Assembly (NCBI RefSeq): GCF_001548375.1
Contig: NZ_AP017295.1
Span: 4,126,501-4,190,500 of the forward strand
Direction: 5' to 3'
From: Nostoc sp. NIES-3756
GTDB taxonomy: Bacteria > Cyanobacteriota > Cyanobacteriia > Cyanobacteriales > Nostocaceae
DNA length: 64,000 bases
Shown here: piece after piece, positions 18,127 to 27,658 of the stretch
Position numbering within the stretch: the first letter of the stretch is position 1
Layout: each line of letters opens with the position of its first letter
The notes under the pieces: generated by a model
Database searches by the model: none
What the model saw: the letters and a program-made list of their open reading frames with translations, nothing else
Told to the model about the DNA's origin: nothing
Translations under genes and position numbers: made by a program

Positions 18127-19902
18127 ATGTCTCTACCCCAAATCAGTGAATTTACAGTCCGTCGTTACGCTAACGCCAAATCTTTCCAACGCGGAGAGGC
18201 TTATTTTGAAGCGGGTGCTGTGACTAAAATTACTCAACGTGGTCAGCAGATACAGGCAGAGGTTGAAGGTAATGAACGATTACCTTATAGGGTATTTGTA
18301 AATTTTGATGACAAAGGTATAGCTTCGGCCCAGTGTACTTGTGCTTACAGTCTTGATGGTTGGTGTAAACATATTGTGGCGACGATATTAGTCACTACAA
18401 GGCAACTAGAAATTATTGAAAAGCGTCCTACACTAGAAGAATTACTAGATCGCCTGGATCATATCCAAACTCAAAGGCTTTTACAGGAATTAGTCGCAGA
18501 ACAACCCCAACTAATTGATGTGATTGATCAACATGTTAGCTGGATGACCAATCCTGTACCTAAACCGATATCTACCAAACCAGGGCGACAAATTAGTGTC
18601 AATTTGGCTGCTATTCGCGGACAAGTTAAGCAAATTCTGCGGGATGCAGTCCGTTATTTTGAGGAGGGGTATGAGGAAGACCCAATTACAGAAGATTTGT
18701 TTATTTTGGTGCAAACGGCTTTAGAATATTCCCAAAAAGGTGAAAGTGATAATGCGATCGCCATTCTAGAAGCCATTACCTCTACCTGTGCGGAAAATTG
18801 GGAGGAAGTATTAGAGTACGGTGCTGATAATGATGAAATTGCCTGGGAATTAAATTTGGCTTGGTGTGAAGTCATCCTTGCTACTGAACTGACATCAGAA
18901 GAAAAAGTTGATATTCAGGTGAGTTTGGAAGTTTGGCAAGATGAATGGAATGCCGATTTCAGCATGACTTTAGATGCTTTGCGTCAAGGCTGGGACTACC
19001 CGCCACTATTACGAGTCCTCCAAGGTGATATCAGCGAAATGGGAGTATGGGAACGAGAAATTCCCAACTACGCTGATGATTTGGCACTAATTCGTCTAAA
19101 AGTTCTTGAAAGTCAGGAACGTTACCAAGAATATCTGTATTTAGCCCAAGCAGAAGGACAAACCCAAGAATATTTAACCATGTTGGGGCGCTTAGGCAGA
19201 GTAGAGGAAGCACTGGCTGCGGCGGAAACCCAGATGAAATCCATTGAAGACGCTTTTGCCCTAGCTAAAACCCTAGCTGAACAAGGTTCATTGGCAGAAG
19301 CATTAGATATAGCCCAAGCAGGATTTAATTTACCAGGAAATAGCCAGTATGAATTAGGCATTTGGACAAGTGATTTAGCCGAGGCTTTAGGACATCCTCA
19401 AGCCGCCTTACTTGCACTCATGGCCGCCTTTCAAGTCAAACCCTGCTTTGTTGATTATCAAAGAATGGCAGAACTAGCGGGGGAGACATGGGAAGGTGTG
19501 AAGGCAGAGTTGTTAAGAATAGTCCGCACCTGTAGAAATTGGGGAGTAGAATCAGCCAAAGTGGATATATTTTTACATGAAGGATTGATTGAGGATGCTA
19601 TTTCCACCGTAACCGAACTCAGTTCTCATAATTCAGCCTTAATTCACAGAGTTATGGAAGCAGCTATATCTCATAACCCAGACTGGGTAATAGCTAACGC
19701 CCGTCGTCGTGCTGAAAAAATTATGGATGAGGGCAAGGCAGAATATTATAATGATGCAATAGAATGGCTGGGAAAGGTACGTGCCGCTTATTTAAAATCT
19801 GGGAGACAAGCAGATTGGTCAAAGTATCGGGAAAAATTAATGGAAATCCATGCCCGTAAACGGAAATTGATGACAATGTTTAAAGAACCAGAGATGGAGT
19901 AA
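18127..19902 (+). CDS. SWIM zinc-finger protein
   Basis: 591 residues. An N-terminal SWIM finger has the pattern CTC-x9-CKH (about residues 63-77), a zinc-binding module for DNA or protein contact. The rest (about 130-590) is a long helical array with TPR-like Ala/Leu periodicity (for example GRVEEALAAAE, GSLAEALDIAQ), suggesting a protein-protein scaffold. No nuclease or helicase motif is visible, unlike SWI2/SNF2-linked SWIM proteins. Function unknown. HIP1 sequence overlaps the region just before the ATG. Confidence 0.85.
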   Translation: MSLPQISEFTVRRYANAKSFQRGEAYFEAGAVTKITQRGQQIQAEVEGNERLPYRVFVNFDDKGIASAQCTCAYSLDGWCKHIVATILVTTRQLEIIEKRPTLEELLDRLDHIQTQRLLQELVAEQPQLIDVIDQHVSWMTNPVPKPISTKPGRQISVNLAAIRGQVKQILRDAVRYFEEGYEEDPITEDLFILVQTALEYSQKGESDNAIAILEAITSTCAENWEEVLEYGADNDEIAWELNLAWCEVILATELTSEEKVDIQVSLEVWQDEWNADFSMTLDALRQGWDYPPLLRVLQGDISEMGVWEREIPNYADDLALIRLKVLESQERYQEYLYLAQAEGQTQEYLTMLGRLGRVEEALAAAETQMKSIEDAFALAKTLAEQGSLAEALDIAQAGFNLPGNSQYELGIWTSDLAEALGHPQAALLALMAAFQVKPCFVDYQRMAELAGETWEGVKAELLRIVRTCRNWGVESAKVDIFLHEGLIEDAISTVTELSSHNSALIHRVMEAAISHNPDWVIANARRRAEKIMDEGKAEYYNDAIEWLGKVRAAYLKSGRQADWSKYREKLMEIHARKRKLMTMFKEPEME

Positions 19903-20004
19903 GAAATTAAATATTGTTGTTAATATTTATGCCAAGGATAGTACACAATACCAAGTCTAATTGCTTTTGATAGTTTGTTCTAAATGACCAATAACTTTGA
20001 TTTT

Positions 20005-20057
20005 GTAGGTTTGGCATCATGCTTTGTTGTACTTATGCGGCACTCATGATGCCTACC
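20005..20057. repeat. Long imperfect hairpin between convergent genes
   Basis: GGCATCATG (20013-20021) pairs with CATGATGCC (20045-20053), and GTAG/CTAC outside can extend the stem across a bulge. It sits between the convergent SWIM and pentapeptide genes. It could be a terminator without a proper T-run or a structured repeat. Confidence 0.45.
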
Positions 20058-20119
20058 TTTACATTTTAAGAAACATCTCTTGATTCAGCAATGCCTAAAA
20101 ATCAAGTATGACTACTATA

Positions 20120-20629
20120 TTACTGAACAGTAAAGCCTTGGGGTCTAATTGAGTCCTCTAAATCTGCACCAGTCAGGTTTGCACCTAATAAATTGGTATC
20201 TGTTAAATTGGCTTTTTCTAAGTCTGCATCAAAGAGGTTTGCGCCTGCTAAATTAGCTCCTATAATGCTGGCTTTGCCCAAATCTGCGCCTTGCAAATTC
20301 GCACCTTGTAGATTAGTTCCTTGTAAAATTGCTCTCTCTAAATCAGCATTTTGCAAGTTAGCATTCTCTAAATTTGCAGCAGATAGATTAGTATCTTTGA
20401 GAACTGCTCCTATAAGATTGCATCCTACACATTCGTTAGTTTCTAATAAATGCCTTACGTTATCTGCTACAGATGTGATGGGAGCAGGTATGGGTTGTGT
20501 AGTTACAGATGGTGTTTGTGTTTGAGCGCTAGCACTGGGTTGATTAACTAAAGAAAATGCTACTACAAACACCAAACAGACTGTAGTCAGTAGCAAGTTA
20601 GTGAATGTTTGGGAAATTAACTTTTTCAT
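20120..20629 (-). CDS. Exported pentapeptide-repeat protein
   Basis: 169 residues. A signal peptide (about 1-35, ending SASA) is followed by a linker and about 14 A(D/N)Lxx pentapeptide repeats (residues 75-160), which fold as a right-handed quadrilateral beta-helix. The linker carries a CVGC motif just before the repeats, a pair of cysteines also seen in other exported cyanobacterial pentapeptide proteins. It would act in the periplasm or thylakoid lumen. No biochemical function known. Confidence 0.88.
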   Translation of the reverse strand: MKKLISQTFTNLLLTTVCLVFVVAFSLVNQPSASAQTQTPSVTTQPIPAPITSVADNVRHLLETNECVGCNLIGAVLKDTNLSAANLENANLQNADLERAILQGTNLQGANLQGADLGKASIIGANLAGANLFDADLEKANLTDTNLLGANLTGADLEDSIRPQGFTVQ

Positions 20630-20864
20630 AAGTTTGTGACGGCTTTGTTTCTTTGATTTCTCAATTTAAAGAAATTGATTAATAAAATCAAACATTTTTT
20701 TTATTGAATTTGATAACTTCAATTAATGAAAACATAAATATTTGAGTCTTGTTGATTTTGGTGCTATCAATCTTAATAAAAGTAAACAAGGTTAACCAGC
20801 TTTCATACCCATCTTTTCCTGAGAACGATAAAATAAAGAACAACCTTATATTTATGCTGTGTTT

Positions 20865-21620
20865 ATGGCAACTCAACTCAGCGAAGCCAAACCGTCCCAT
20901 CAACTGGTAATCTCTTGGGAAGCGTTGCCCGATGATTTTCAACTAGAGGATGAACCAGTGGAGAATACAAGTCAGCCAATTTTGGCTGGTGCTTTGCGTG
21001 AAAGCTTAGAAATCAGTGGGTTCATCCAACCTCAAATGTTAATTGCCTCGAATTTTGGGCTTTGTGCCACTGTCAACGGTCAACTCATCGTGAAAGCGCC
21101 TGATTGGGTTTATGTACCATCAGTGCATGAGGTTGTAAACAGCCGCAGAAGTTATACACCCCATTTAGAAGGTGATGTCCCGGCAATTGTGATGGAATTT
21201 CTCTCGGAAACAGAGGGCGGAGAATATTCGCTTAAGCGGACATACCCCCCTGGAAAATGGTTTTTTTATGAACAAATATTGCAAATTCCTATTTACGTGG
21301 TTTTTGAGCCAGATGGCGGTTTGTTGGAATATTATCAATTGGAAAATGGCCGCTATGAATTAAAACAACCCGACGAAAATGGTCGTCATTGGGTTGATTC
21401 TATGGGCTTGTTTTTGGGAACATGGCAAGGAAGCAAAGAAGCTCGAACTGGTTATTGGTTGCGCTGGTGGGATCAGGCTGGTAATCTACTCCCTTGGGCG
21501 GTGGAACAGATTGAACAGGAACGCCAACGTGCCGAACAAGAACGTCAGCAAAAAGAAAGACTAATTGCTTATTTACAATCTCAGGGTATTGACCCGGAGA
21601 ATTTGCCGTCATTTGAGTGA
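20865..21620 (+). CDS. Uma2-family (DUF820) endonuclease-like protein
   Basis: 251 residues from the ATG at 20865 (MATQLSEAK); the frame begins two codons earlier with MF, a less likely start. The PD-(D/E)XK-like Uma2 fold covers about residues 20-190, with the conserved region VPAIVMEFLS, then IPIYVVFEPDGG. A Glu/Gln/Arg-rich coiled coil closes the protein (about 215-240). Uma2 proteins are abundant in cyanobacteria; nuclease activity is predicted, the biological role is not known. It is convergent with nblR and shares a terminator with it. Confidence 0.85.
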   Translation: MATQLSEAKPSHQLVISWEALPDDFQLEDEPVENTSQPILAGALRESLEISGFIQPQMLIASNFGLCATVNGQLIVKAPDWVYVPSVHEVVNSRRSYTPHLEGDVPAIVMEFLSETEGGEYSLKRTYPPGKWFFYEQILQIPIYVVFEPDGGLLEYYQLENGRYELKQPDENGRHWVDSMGLFLGTWQGSKEARTGYWLRWWDQAGNLLPWAVEQIEQERQRAEQERQQKERLIAYLQSQGIDPENLPSFE

Positions 21621-21653
21621 AAAGTATCGAACTTACGTTACTGCAAAACAAAT

Positions 21654-21682
21654 CTCCCACTCTTTAACGGGTGGGAGTTTTT
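21654..21682. terminator. Terminator between Uma2 gene and nblR
   Basis: Stem CTCCCAC / GTGGGAG with a 10-nt loop, followed by TTTTT, between convergent genes. Confidence 0.8.
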
Positions 21683-21722
21683 AAATATAGTATTTAATTT
21701 GCATAATTATGAATTTGAGTTT

Positions 21723-22409
21723 TTAAGATTCTCTTAAAACGTAACCAACGCCTCGTACTGTCTGAATTAGGCGCTTTTGACCTTCATCTTCAATTTTTAG
21801 GCGTAGGTAGCGAATATAAACTTCAATCACATTAGACTCACCCATAAAATCGTAACCCCAGACATTTTCTAGAATTTGTTCGCGGGTTAATACTTCACGG
21901 GGATGTTCCATTAAGTATTTGAGGAGTTCAAATTCTTTCATGGTTAAGTCAATGTTTCTTCCACTGTAAACAGCGCGGCGATTAGCTAAATCTAAAACTA
22001 AATCGCCAAAGCGTAACTGTTCTGTGGTGTCTACATCTGGTTTTAAATAGAGGCGAATCAGTCGTAAAAAATCTTCTGGACGGTAAGGTTTAAGTATATA
22101 GTCATCGGCTCCAGCTTCTAAACAAGCAACCCGATCATCTACTGTATCCCTAGCCATCAACACCAGTACAGGCGATCGCACTCCGGTATTCCTTAAATTC
22201 TTGCACAACGACAATCCTGATTCACCCGCTAGCATCCGATCTAACACCACTAAAGCAGGCTGGCGATCGCGACAATATTGTAAGCCAGTAGTCGCATCAT
22301 TAGCCAGAATAGGTTCATAACCAGCCTCTTGTAAATCAAAAGACAATTGATTTGCCAGGCTATCATCAGTTTCGATCACCAAAACACAAGGGCTATAAGT
22401 AGCTATCAT
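21723..22409 (-). CDS. nblR: OmpR-type response regulator with atypical receiver (NblR-like)
   Basis: 228 residues from the ATG at 22409; the open frame to 22493 includes repeat-derived codons. Receiver (1-125) plus winged helix (130-228) ending TVRGVGYVLRES. The phospho-acceptor D57 and K107 are present, but the acidic pocket reads E-T rather than E-D and the switch Thr/Ser is Met85. NblR, which triggers phycobilisome degradation under nutrient stress, is described as an atypical, phosphorylation-independent regulator, and D57 is its acceptor-position residue. The NblR name is therefore supported but not proven. No cognate kinase is adjacent; NAD kinase lies upstream on the same strand. Confidence 0.7.
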   Translation of the reverse strand: MIATYSPCVLVIETDDSLANQLSFDLQEAGYEPILANDATTGLQYCRDRQPALVVLDRMLAGESGLSLCKNLRNTGVRSPVLVLMARDTVDDRVACLEAGADDYILKPYRPEDFLRLIRLYLKPDVDTTEQLRFGDLVLDLANRRAVYSGRNIDLTMKEFELLKYLMEHPREVLTREQILENVWGYDFMGESNVIEVYIRYLRLKIEDEGQKRLIQTVRGVGYVLRES

Positions 22410-22543
22410 AAGATTTTGGGATATTGGATGTTTAATTGTATAGCCAATGACTGGGGATTGGGGATTGGGGAGATGAGGGAGTAGGGGAAGCAATCAATTC
22501 AAAATTCAAAATTAAAGAGTTTTGCCTCCTGTCTCCTGCCTTT

Positions 22544-22578
22544 TGACTGTTGACTATGGACTGTGGACTATTGACTAA
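22544..22578. repeat. STRR (TGACTAT/GGACTGT units)
   Basis: Five 7-base units directly after, and touching, the stop of the NAD kinase gene. Confidence 0.75.
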
Positions 22579-23498
22579 GGTAATTCTACCGAAGTTGGTT
22601 TAGCGATATGTGGTAGACCCCAACCAAGTTTTTCTCGCAAAATACGGAAAAATTCTGGTGGTTGGAGGCGGATGAATTGAACAGTATATTGCGATCGCTC
22701 TAAATATACTCGATCCTCTGCAAAAACATAACAGCCGCCATTGCCATCTACTACCATCACTAACCGGGGAATGTTTACCGGATAAATATTTACTGGTTCG
22801 GTATCAGGAAACACCAAAGCTCTGGAGGCTAGGGAATGGGGGCAAATAGGTACTAGCTGCAATACAGGTACACCAGGAGTTACGACAGGGCCTCCTGCAC
22901 TTAAAGAATAAGCTGTAGAGCCTGTGGGTGTAGAAACTATTACTCCATCTGCGGCAATATCTACTGGTGCGTGACGACCTACAGCAATTTCAAAATGGCA
23001 CATCGAGGTTAATGGTTCACGATGTAAAACCATTTCGTTCAAACATAGCGCCTCCCAAAGTACCGATTCTCCTCGCAGCACTTTGACGGTGAGCATGGCT
23101 CGTTCTTCGATTTCATACTCACCTGCGATCGCCTGTTCTATGGCTTGGGGTAATTGGTTTAGGTAGGTTTCGGTTAAAAACCCCATGTGTCCAGTATTTA
23201 TTGCCAAAATCGGAATCCGACAAGGAGCTACTTGACGCGATGCTGCTAAAACCGTACCATCGCCCCCCAGAACTATGGCGAACTTCATCTCAGAATCAAA
23301 ACCAGGGGGTGTTAAAGCATCCAGTGGGGTATGGCACACGGGGCTTTCCGGGCTAGAGTAGCCCAATATGCCACCGGCGCTAGAGGTAATACATACTTCC
23401 CAACCAGCTGCGGTGAGTTTGTCTTTCAACTCGATAGCAACACGACTGGCTATCGGTTTAATGTCGTTATATATAATGCCTGCTTTCGGCACACTCAA
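22575..23498 (-). CDS. nadK: NAD(+) kinase
   Basis: 307 residues, PpnK/NadK family. It phosphorylates NAD+ to NADP+ using ATP or polyphosphate. Visible signatures: GGDGT loop at 78-82 (catalytic Asp), [11 protein letters not shown] near 100-110, and the glycine-rich [14 protein letters not shown] block near 190-204. Cyanobacteria usually carry two NAD kinases; the N-terminal extension of about 40 residues relative to the bacterial core is common among them. Same strand as, and upstream of, the nblR-like gene with about 165 bases between them, mostly repeats. Confidence 0.93.
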   Translation of the reverse strand: MSVPKAGIIYNDIKPIASRVAIELKDKLTAAGWEVCITSSAGGILGYSSPESPVCHTPLDALTPPGFDSEMKFAIVLGGDGTVLAASRQVAPCRIPILAINTGHMGFLTETYLNQLPQAIEQAIAGEYEIEERAMLTVKVLRGESVLWEALCLNEMVLHREPLTSMCHFEIAVGRHAPVDIAADGVIVSTPTGSTAYSLSAGGPVVTPGVPVLQLVPICPHSLASRALVFPDTEPVNIYPVNIPRLVMVVDGNGGCYVFAEDRVYLERSQYTVQFIRLQPPEFFRILREKLGWGLPHIAKPTSVELP

Positions 23499-23571
23499 AT
23501 ATCCAAGTTTAAGCGATGCTATGTCTTATGTAATCCTTACACATTTTGGATCACCAGTCATTAGTTTTAGA

Positions 23572-23697
23572 GTCAAAAGTCAAAAGTCCATAGTCCACAG
23601 TCCACAGTCCATAGTCCAAACTTATAAATAATGACTATAGTCCACAGTCCAAATTTAAGACTAATGACCAATGACTGTTGACTATTGACTATTGAGT
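23572..23697. repeat. Long STRR tract downstream of ycf39
   Basis: About 125 bp of AGTCAAA, AGTCCAT, AGTCCAC, GACTAAT and GACTATT heptamers, interrupted once by a short AT-rich stretch. Confidence 0.85.
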
Positions 23698-24684
23698 ATT
23701 AACTTTTTTAAATGGAGTTTTCTTATTTTTCTGTTTTTTAGTTTTTGTTTTAGTTTTTTCGTAATCCAACTCTTTCAGCTTTTTGAGAATGCGGCTGAAA
23801 TACTCTTGTAAATAGCTTTCTAAGGTAGTGGTTTGTTCTTTCTCTAACCCAAATACTTTATATACATCATCCATTGACCCATTTAGTGGTCTACCACTGG
23901 CCAAAACCTCTGTAAATGCTAGTCTGTCAGCTACATTCCATCCCCACTGGAAGAATCTGGCAATACCACGCACAGCTCGTAATAAATTGATGGGCATTCG
24001 CCTAACTTTAGCTTCTTTGCCAGACAAGCGCTCACACAGACTGATAATTTCTTCCGCACTCCAAGCGCGAGTACCTACCACTGGAAAAGTTTGTTTTTCT
24101 GTTTCTGGCACACTCAAGGCGCGTACAGCAAACTTGGCAATATCTAGGGTGTCCATATAAGCGACTGGGGAGGACTCACCAGTTACCCACACAGGTTGTC
24201 CTTCTAAAATGGGGATACCATACTGACCGATTAACCCCTGCATGAAGCCAGCCAAGCGTAAAACTGTGTAATTTATCCCAGATTCAGCTAAAAATAATTC
24301 TGTACACCGCTTAATCTCCATCAGAGGTACTTCTGGATATTTATCGGCATCAATAATAGAAAAGAATATAAAACGTTCTACACCCGCCGCTTTTGCCGCT
24401 TGAATTAAGGACACCTGCCCTTCCCAGTCTACCTGCTTAATTGTCAGTGAATCGGTAGCGCGAGAAGTGGCAGCATCAATGATGGCTGTGACACCTTCTA
24501 ATGCTGCTGCTAGGCTTTGGGGTTGACATAAATCACCTCTTACGAGTTCGGCTCCCCATTCTTTTAAAAAGGCTGCCCTTTTGGCACTTCGGACAAGACA
24601 GCGTACCTTATATCCCTCATCGATCGCACGACGAGCCACTTGTCTTCCTAAGGTGCCAGTGGCACCGACTATTAATAATGTCAT
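23689..24684 (-). CDS. ycf39: Ycf39 (HCF244-like), photosystem II assembly factor
   Basis: 331 residues, atypical short-chain dehydrogenase (NmrA-like). N-terminal nucleotide-binding GATGTLGRQVARRA, then VRCLVRS, and the C-terminal region LASGRPLNGSMDDVYKVFGL typical of Ycf39. It helps insert chlorophyll into the D1 protein during photosystem II assembly, acting with high-light-inducible proteins at the thylakoid. The last about 25 residues are a lysine/threonine-rich tail (TKTKKQKNKK) not part of the domain. It directly abuts the repeat tract. petM is encoded upstream on the same strand but behind its own terminator. Confidence 0.9.
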   Translation of the reverse strand: MTLLIVGATGTLGRQVARRAIDEGYKVRCLVRSAKRAAFLKEWGAELVRGDLCQPQSLAAALEGVTAIIDAATSRATDSLTIKQVDWEGQVSLIQAAKAAGVERFIFFSIIDADKYPEVPLMEIKRCTELFLAESGINYTVLRLAGFMQGLIGQYGIPILEGQPVWVTGESSPVAYMDTLDIAKFAVRALSVPETEKQTFPVVGTRAWSAEEIISLCERLSGKEAKVRRMPINLLRAVRGIARFFQWGWNVADRLAFTEVLASGRPLNGSMDDVYKVFGLEKEQTTTLESYLQEYFSRILKKLKELDYEKTKTKTKKQKNKKTPFKKVNTQ

Positions 24685-24800
24685 GAGGGTTGTAACAAAT
24701 TTTAAACTTTTATGAAAAGCATCTTAACAGAATTATATCTGTAAATAAAAGTTCCTGGGGTTTTAAGTAACAGGATTGATACTGCAAAAATATTGAAAAC

Positions 24801-24826
24801 AGCGTTGTCCGATTACCGGACACGCT
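24801..24826 (-). terminator. Terminator downstream of petM
   Basis: On the minus strand the stem AGCGTGTCCG pairs with CGGACAACGCT (one bulged base, 5-nt loop), followed by a T-rich run. It separates petM from ycf39. Confidence 0.75.
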
Positions 24827-24882
24827 ATTTTGCCAATGAGAGCCAAGCTTCTCATCTGATGAAAACAGGCTGATACAGGGAA

Positions 24883-24987
24883 TTACTCTTCTGAACCCTG
24901 AATTTTCAGTAATAAAGCACCCAAGGCCCAGCCGACGAAGATTAAGCCGAAGGACAACAAAGCTGCATTAACTAGTTCGGCGCTCAT
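24883..24987 (-). CDS. petM: Cytochrome b6f complex subunit 7 (PetM)
   Basis: A 34-residue frame, too short for most gene finders: it begins [15 protein letters not shown] and ends [10 protein letters not shown]. One transmembrane helix covers nearly the whole protein (about 5-28). This is the small PetM subunit of the thylakoid cytochrome b6f complex, which stabilises the dimer and supports electron transfer between the photosystems. An AAGGAG ribosome-binding site precedes the ATG. It is monocistronic judging by the terminator at 24801-24826, and divergent from pdxA. Confidence 0.93.
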   Translation of the reverse strand: MSAELVNAALLSFGLIFVGWALGALLLKIQGSEE

Positions 24988-25197
24988 TGATGTGAGTCTC
25001 CTTGACAAATAGATTTTTAGTTTTCGGTCTAATCCAAGCAAAATAGTTATGAATGCTGAGTAGTAAGCTAGATATTTTTCGTCTGCCTACTGCCTCCTGT
25101 ATTAGACCTGTGTAAATAATTTTAAACTAGTTTTGATAGCCAATTCCTAATCTTGGCAGAGAGGATCTATCACGAAATAATGCAGTAACTTAATTAT

Positions 25198-26280
25198 ATG
25201 TACCAATTAACTCAAAATCAGACAGCAAATATACTTAAAAATTCTCGCCCACGTTTAGCGGTGACACTGGGAGATCCAGCAGGTATTGGAACGGAGGTAG
25301 TTTTGAAAGCTTTGGCTGACTCAGCAGTTAGCCAAAATTGTGACATAACTGTAATAGGTGATAGCCATCTGTTACTAAAAACTTATCAACAACTCAGTTC
25401 AATTGATAATTCACCATCTTTGGTTAATCCCACTTCATTAAATATTATTGATGTGCCTGTTGATCAACAGATTAGTGAACAAATTATTGTAGGGACTGGG
25501 AACGTGGCTAGTGGTGCGGCGAGTTTTGCTTATATGGAATATGCGATCGCACAAACTCTAGCTGGTAATTTTGATGGTATTGTTACTGGGCCTATAGCCA
25601 AATCTGCGTGGAAAGCCGCAGGGTATAATTATCCAGGACAAACGGAACTTTTAGCCGAAAAGGCTGGTGTTGAACGTTTTGGGATGTTATTTGTAGCGCG
25701 ATCGCCCTATACTGATTGGACAATGAGAACTTTACTCGCAACTACTCATATACCTTTACGGGAAGTAGCAGATACGCTAACACCGCAGTTATTAACGAAA
25801 AAATTAGATTTGCTGGTGGAATGTTTAGAGAAAGATTTTGGACTAACTAGTGGGAGAATTGCGATCGCTGGTTTAAATCCCCACAGTGGCGAACAAGGTC
25901 AACTGGGAACTGAGGAAATAGATTGGTTGATTCCGTGGTTGGAAGCGGAACGGCAAAAGCGACCTAACTTCCAGCTAGATGGGCCGATTCCCCCTGATAC
26001 AATGTGGGTCAAACCTGGTCAAGCTTGGTACGGTAATGCGGCTGTGAATCCGGCTGATGCTTACTTGGCACTGTACCACGACCAAGGCTTAATTCCCGTC
26101 AAGTTGATGGCTTTTGACCGCGCTGTAAATACTTCCATTGGTTTACCCTTTGTCCGTACCTCCCCCGACCACGGAACAGCCTTTGATATTGCTCTTAAGG
26201 GTGTCGCTGATGCTACTAGTATGAAAGAGGCGATCATCTTAGCTGCTGAGTTGGTAAGTCAACGGTTAGCGGTTAAATAA
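25198..26280 (+). CDS. pdxA: 4-hydroxythreonine-4-phosphate dehydrogenase
   Basis: 360 residues. It oxidises 4-phosphohydroxy-L-threonine with NAD+ in the DXP-dependent pyridoxal phosphate pathway. Family blocks are all present: [15 protein letters not shown] at the start of the domain, [13 protein letters not shown], the metal-binding His in [16 protein letters not shown], and the C-terminal [11 protein letters not shown] and [12 protein letters not shown]. Length is slightly above E. coli PdxA because of an N-terminal extension of about 20 residues. It is divergently placed from petM and followed by the decayed region. Confidence 0.95.
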   Translation: MYQLTQNQTANILKNSRPRLAVTLGDPAGIGTEVVLKALADSAVSQNCDITVIGDSHLLLKTYQQLSSIDNSPSLVNPTSLNIIDVPVDQQISEQIIVGTGNVASGAASFAYMEYAIAQTLAGNFDGIVTGPIAKSAWKAAGYNYPGQTELLAEKAGVERFGMLFVARSPYTDWTMRTLLATTHIPLREVADTLTPQLLTKKLDLLVECLEKDFGLTSGRIAIAGLNPHSGEQGQLGTEEIDWLIPWLEAERQKRPNFQLDGPIPPDTMWVKPGQAWYGNAAVNPADAYLALYHDQGLIPVKLMAFDRAVNTSIGLPFVRTSPDHGTAFDIALKGVADATSMKEAIILAAELVSQRLAVK

Positions 26281-26306
26281 GGGACTTTCAAGAAATAAAA
26301 TATCTG

Positions 26307-26570
26307 TTATGAAGGAAGCCGGACTGTAAATCTACTTCCAAATCCAGGTTGACTTTGAACGTGAATCGCGATTTTGTGTGCTTGGACAATCACCATTGCG
26401 ATCGCTAAACCTAAACCAGAACCACCAGAAGCGCGAGAGCGTATGCGCAGCCCGCCGTAGGTATCACGATCTACTCGATAAAAACGATCAAAAATTCGTC
26501 CTTCATATTCTAATGGAATACCAATTCCCGTATCCTGAACTTTGATAATAGCGGAAAGCTCACAAACAGT
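26307..26570 (-). pseudogene. Histidine kinase fragment (C-terminal ATPase end)
   Basis: The minus strand encodes VQDTGIGIPLEYEGRIFDRF, then a G2-box GSGLGLAIAMVIVQAH and ends GSRFTVRLPS. This is the last about 80 residues of a sensor kinase HATPase domain. No start, dimerisation domain or sensor is attached: upstream the frame meets a stop within about 20 codons and a different reading frame begins. A deletion must have removed the rest of the gene. Confidence 0.85.
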
Positions 26571-26823
26571 TTGTAGGAGTTATACATAATTCTAAGAAAA
26601 ATTCCTTAGCAAGATGCTGTAAATGTCCGGGTTGTTGCCAAGCAGGTTCAATACTTTTATGCAGTGTCTTGGCGACTGATTGCAATCCCTTGTCTATGGT
26701 TTCACGATAAGCATGAGCAACCACACTATAAACGCCTAAGCCATATAGCCCTAAAATACCACCCATACGTCGTAGCTTCTCTACTAACTGCTCAAGATTA
26801 TTTACAACAAGCTGAATTTGCAC
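26560..26823 (-). pseudogene. Unrecognised ORF fragment in decayed region
   Basis: An 87-codon GTG-initiated frame (VVNNLEQLVEKLRRMGGILG ... ending FLELCITPTNCL) with protein-like composition and helical character. It lacks a ribosome-binding site. It lies between the NADH dehydrogenase fragment and the kinase tail, and its 3' end overlaps the latter. Most likely a piece of a third gene caught between deletions. Confidence 0.35.
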
Positions 26824-26975
26824 CGTTGCAGTATCGCAACTGTTCCAGTCGTTTGGTATGGGACGACCATTCCCAGGTAATCGAAATATTCGTAAAGTAA
26901 TGGCTTAAAGCAAAATCGCTCATTTTTATCAATCAAAATCACCGAACGAGGATAGTGTTCGTGAGCTAAGTGTAA

Positions 26976-27658
26976 CCCTCTTCTGTCATTTTCCGAAATG
27001 AGCAAATAGTAAATAACTGAAATTAGCCAGAAGAGAAAAAAGGTTTAAATTGGTTCATTATACAAATTAGGTGATTAAATCCCAGCAATAAATCGGAATT
27101 GGGAAAAACATTTATCCAGGGATAAATCAACCAAAATAATAAGAGAGGTTGAACAATTAAACGAAGATTATTTAAAGTATTCTTCCATCCAGAATCATGA
27201 TTCCATTGTTGATGATTAGAGAAATCTACACAATTAATACAAGCACTGTCTTGTACTTCTGTTTCAGAAGGAGCTTGATTTAAGGATAAGAAAGGTGGAG
27301 AACTTAAACTAATCATTGTGTAGACACAAAAAATAATCTCCCACCATCTCTCAATATGTTGGAAATTTGTAAACCTGTAATCTGTCCAGCCCCTACTTTT
27401 GCTATCTCTGGTAATGATTTTCTTTTGATTGAAGAAATTATCCCTAAGTGTAAATATTTAAAACATTCATAATTTCTTACTTCTTTGAATAGGTTTTTGT
27501 ACTCTGCACAATATTCATCTACGAGCGCAACTGTTGGCTGGGCATCTCTTGCCAAATGTTTCAGGATTTGTAATTCTACATCCATTGCCCTGCTTGCCTT
27601 CCAGAGTTTTTTCTTTTAATCCTTTTATTTAGAATACTCGGAAAGTGACAGAAGAGGG
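26976..27658 (-). mobile_element. Internally deleted IS701-family element, 683 bp, with TSD
   Basis: The ends are 21-bp inverted repeats (CCCTCTTCTGTCA at 26976 and its complement ending at 27658; one mismatch across 21 bp). A 4-bp direct repeat GTAA flanks both sides (26972-26975 and 27659-27662), the target duplication size known for IS701. Inside is a transposase gene with a large internal deletion. IS701 elements are normally about 1.4 kb, so about half is missing. The element can no longer transpose by itself but could be moved in trans because both ends are intact. Confidence 0.9.
27023..27585 (-). pseudogene. IS701-family transposase, internal deletion and frameshift
   Basis: The N-terminus (MDVELQILKHLARDAQPTVA to KSLPEIAKV, about 64 residues) is joined directly to the C-terminal part in another frame (GWTDYRFTNFQHIERWWEII, then the 97-residue end LNNLRLIVQPLLLFWLI to MNQFKPFFSS). 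The DDE catalytic core between them is absent. The junction lies near 27393, where AKVGG passes into GWTDYR. The product is therefore dead. Confidence 0.88.
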
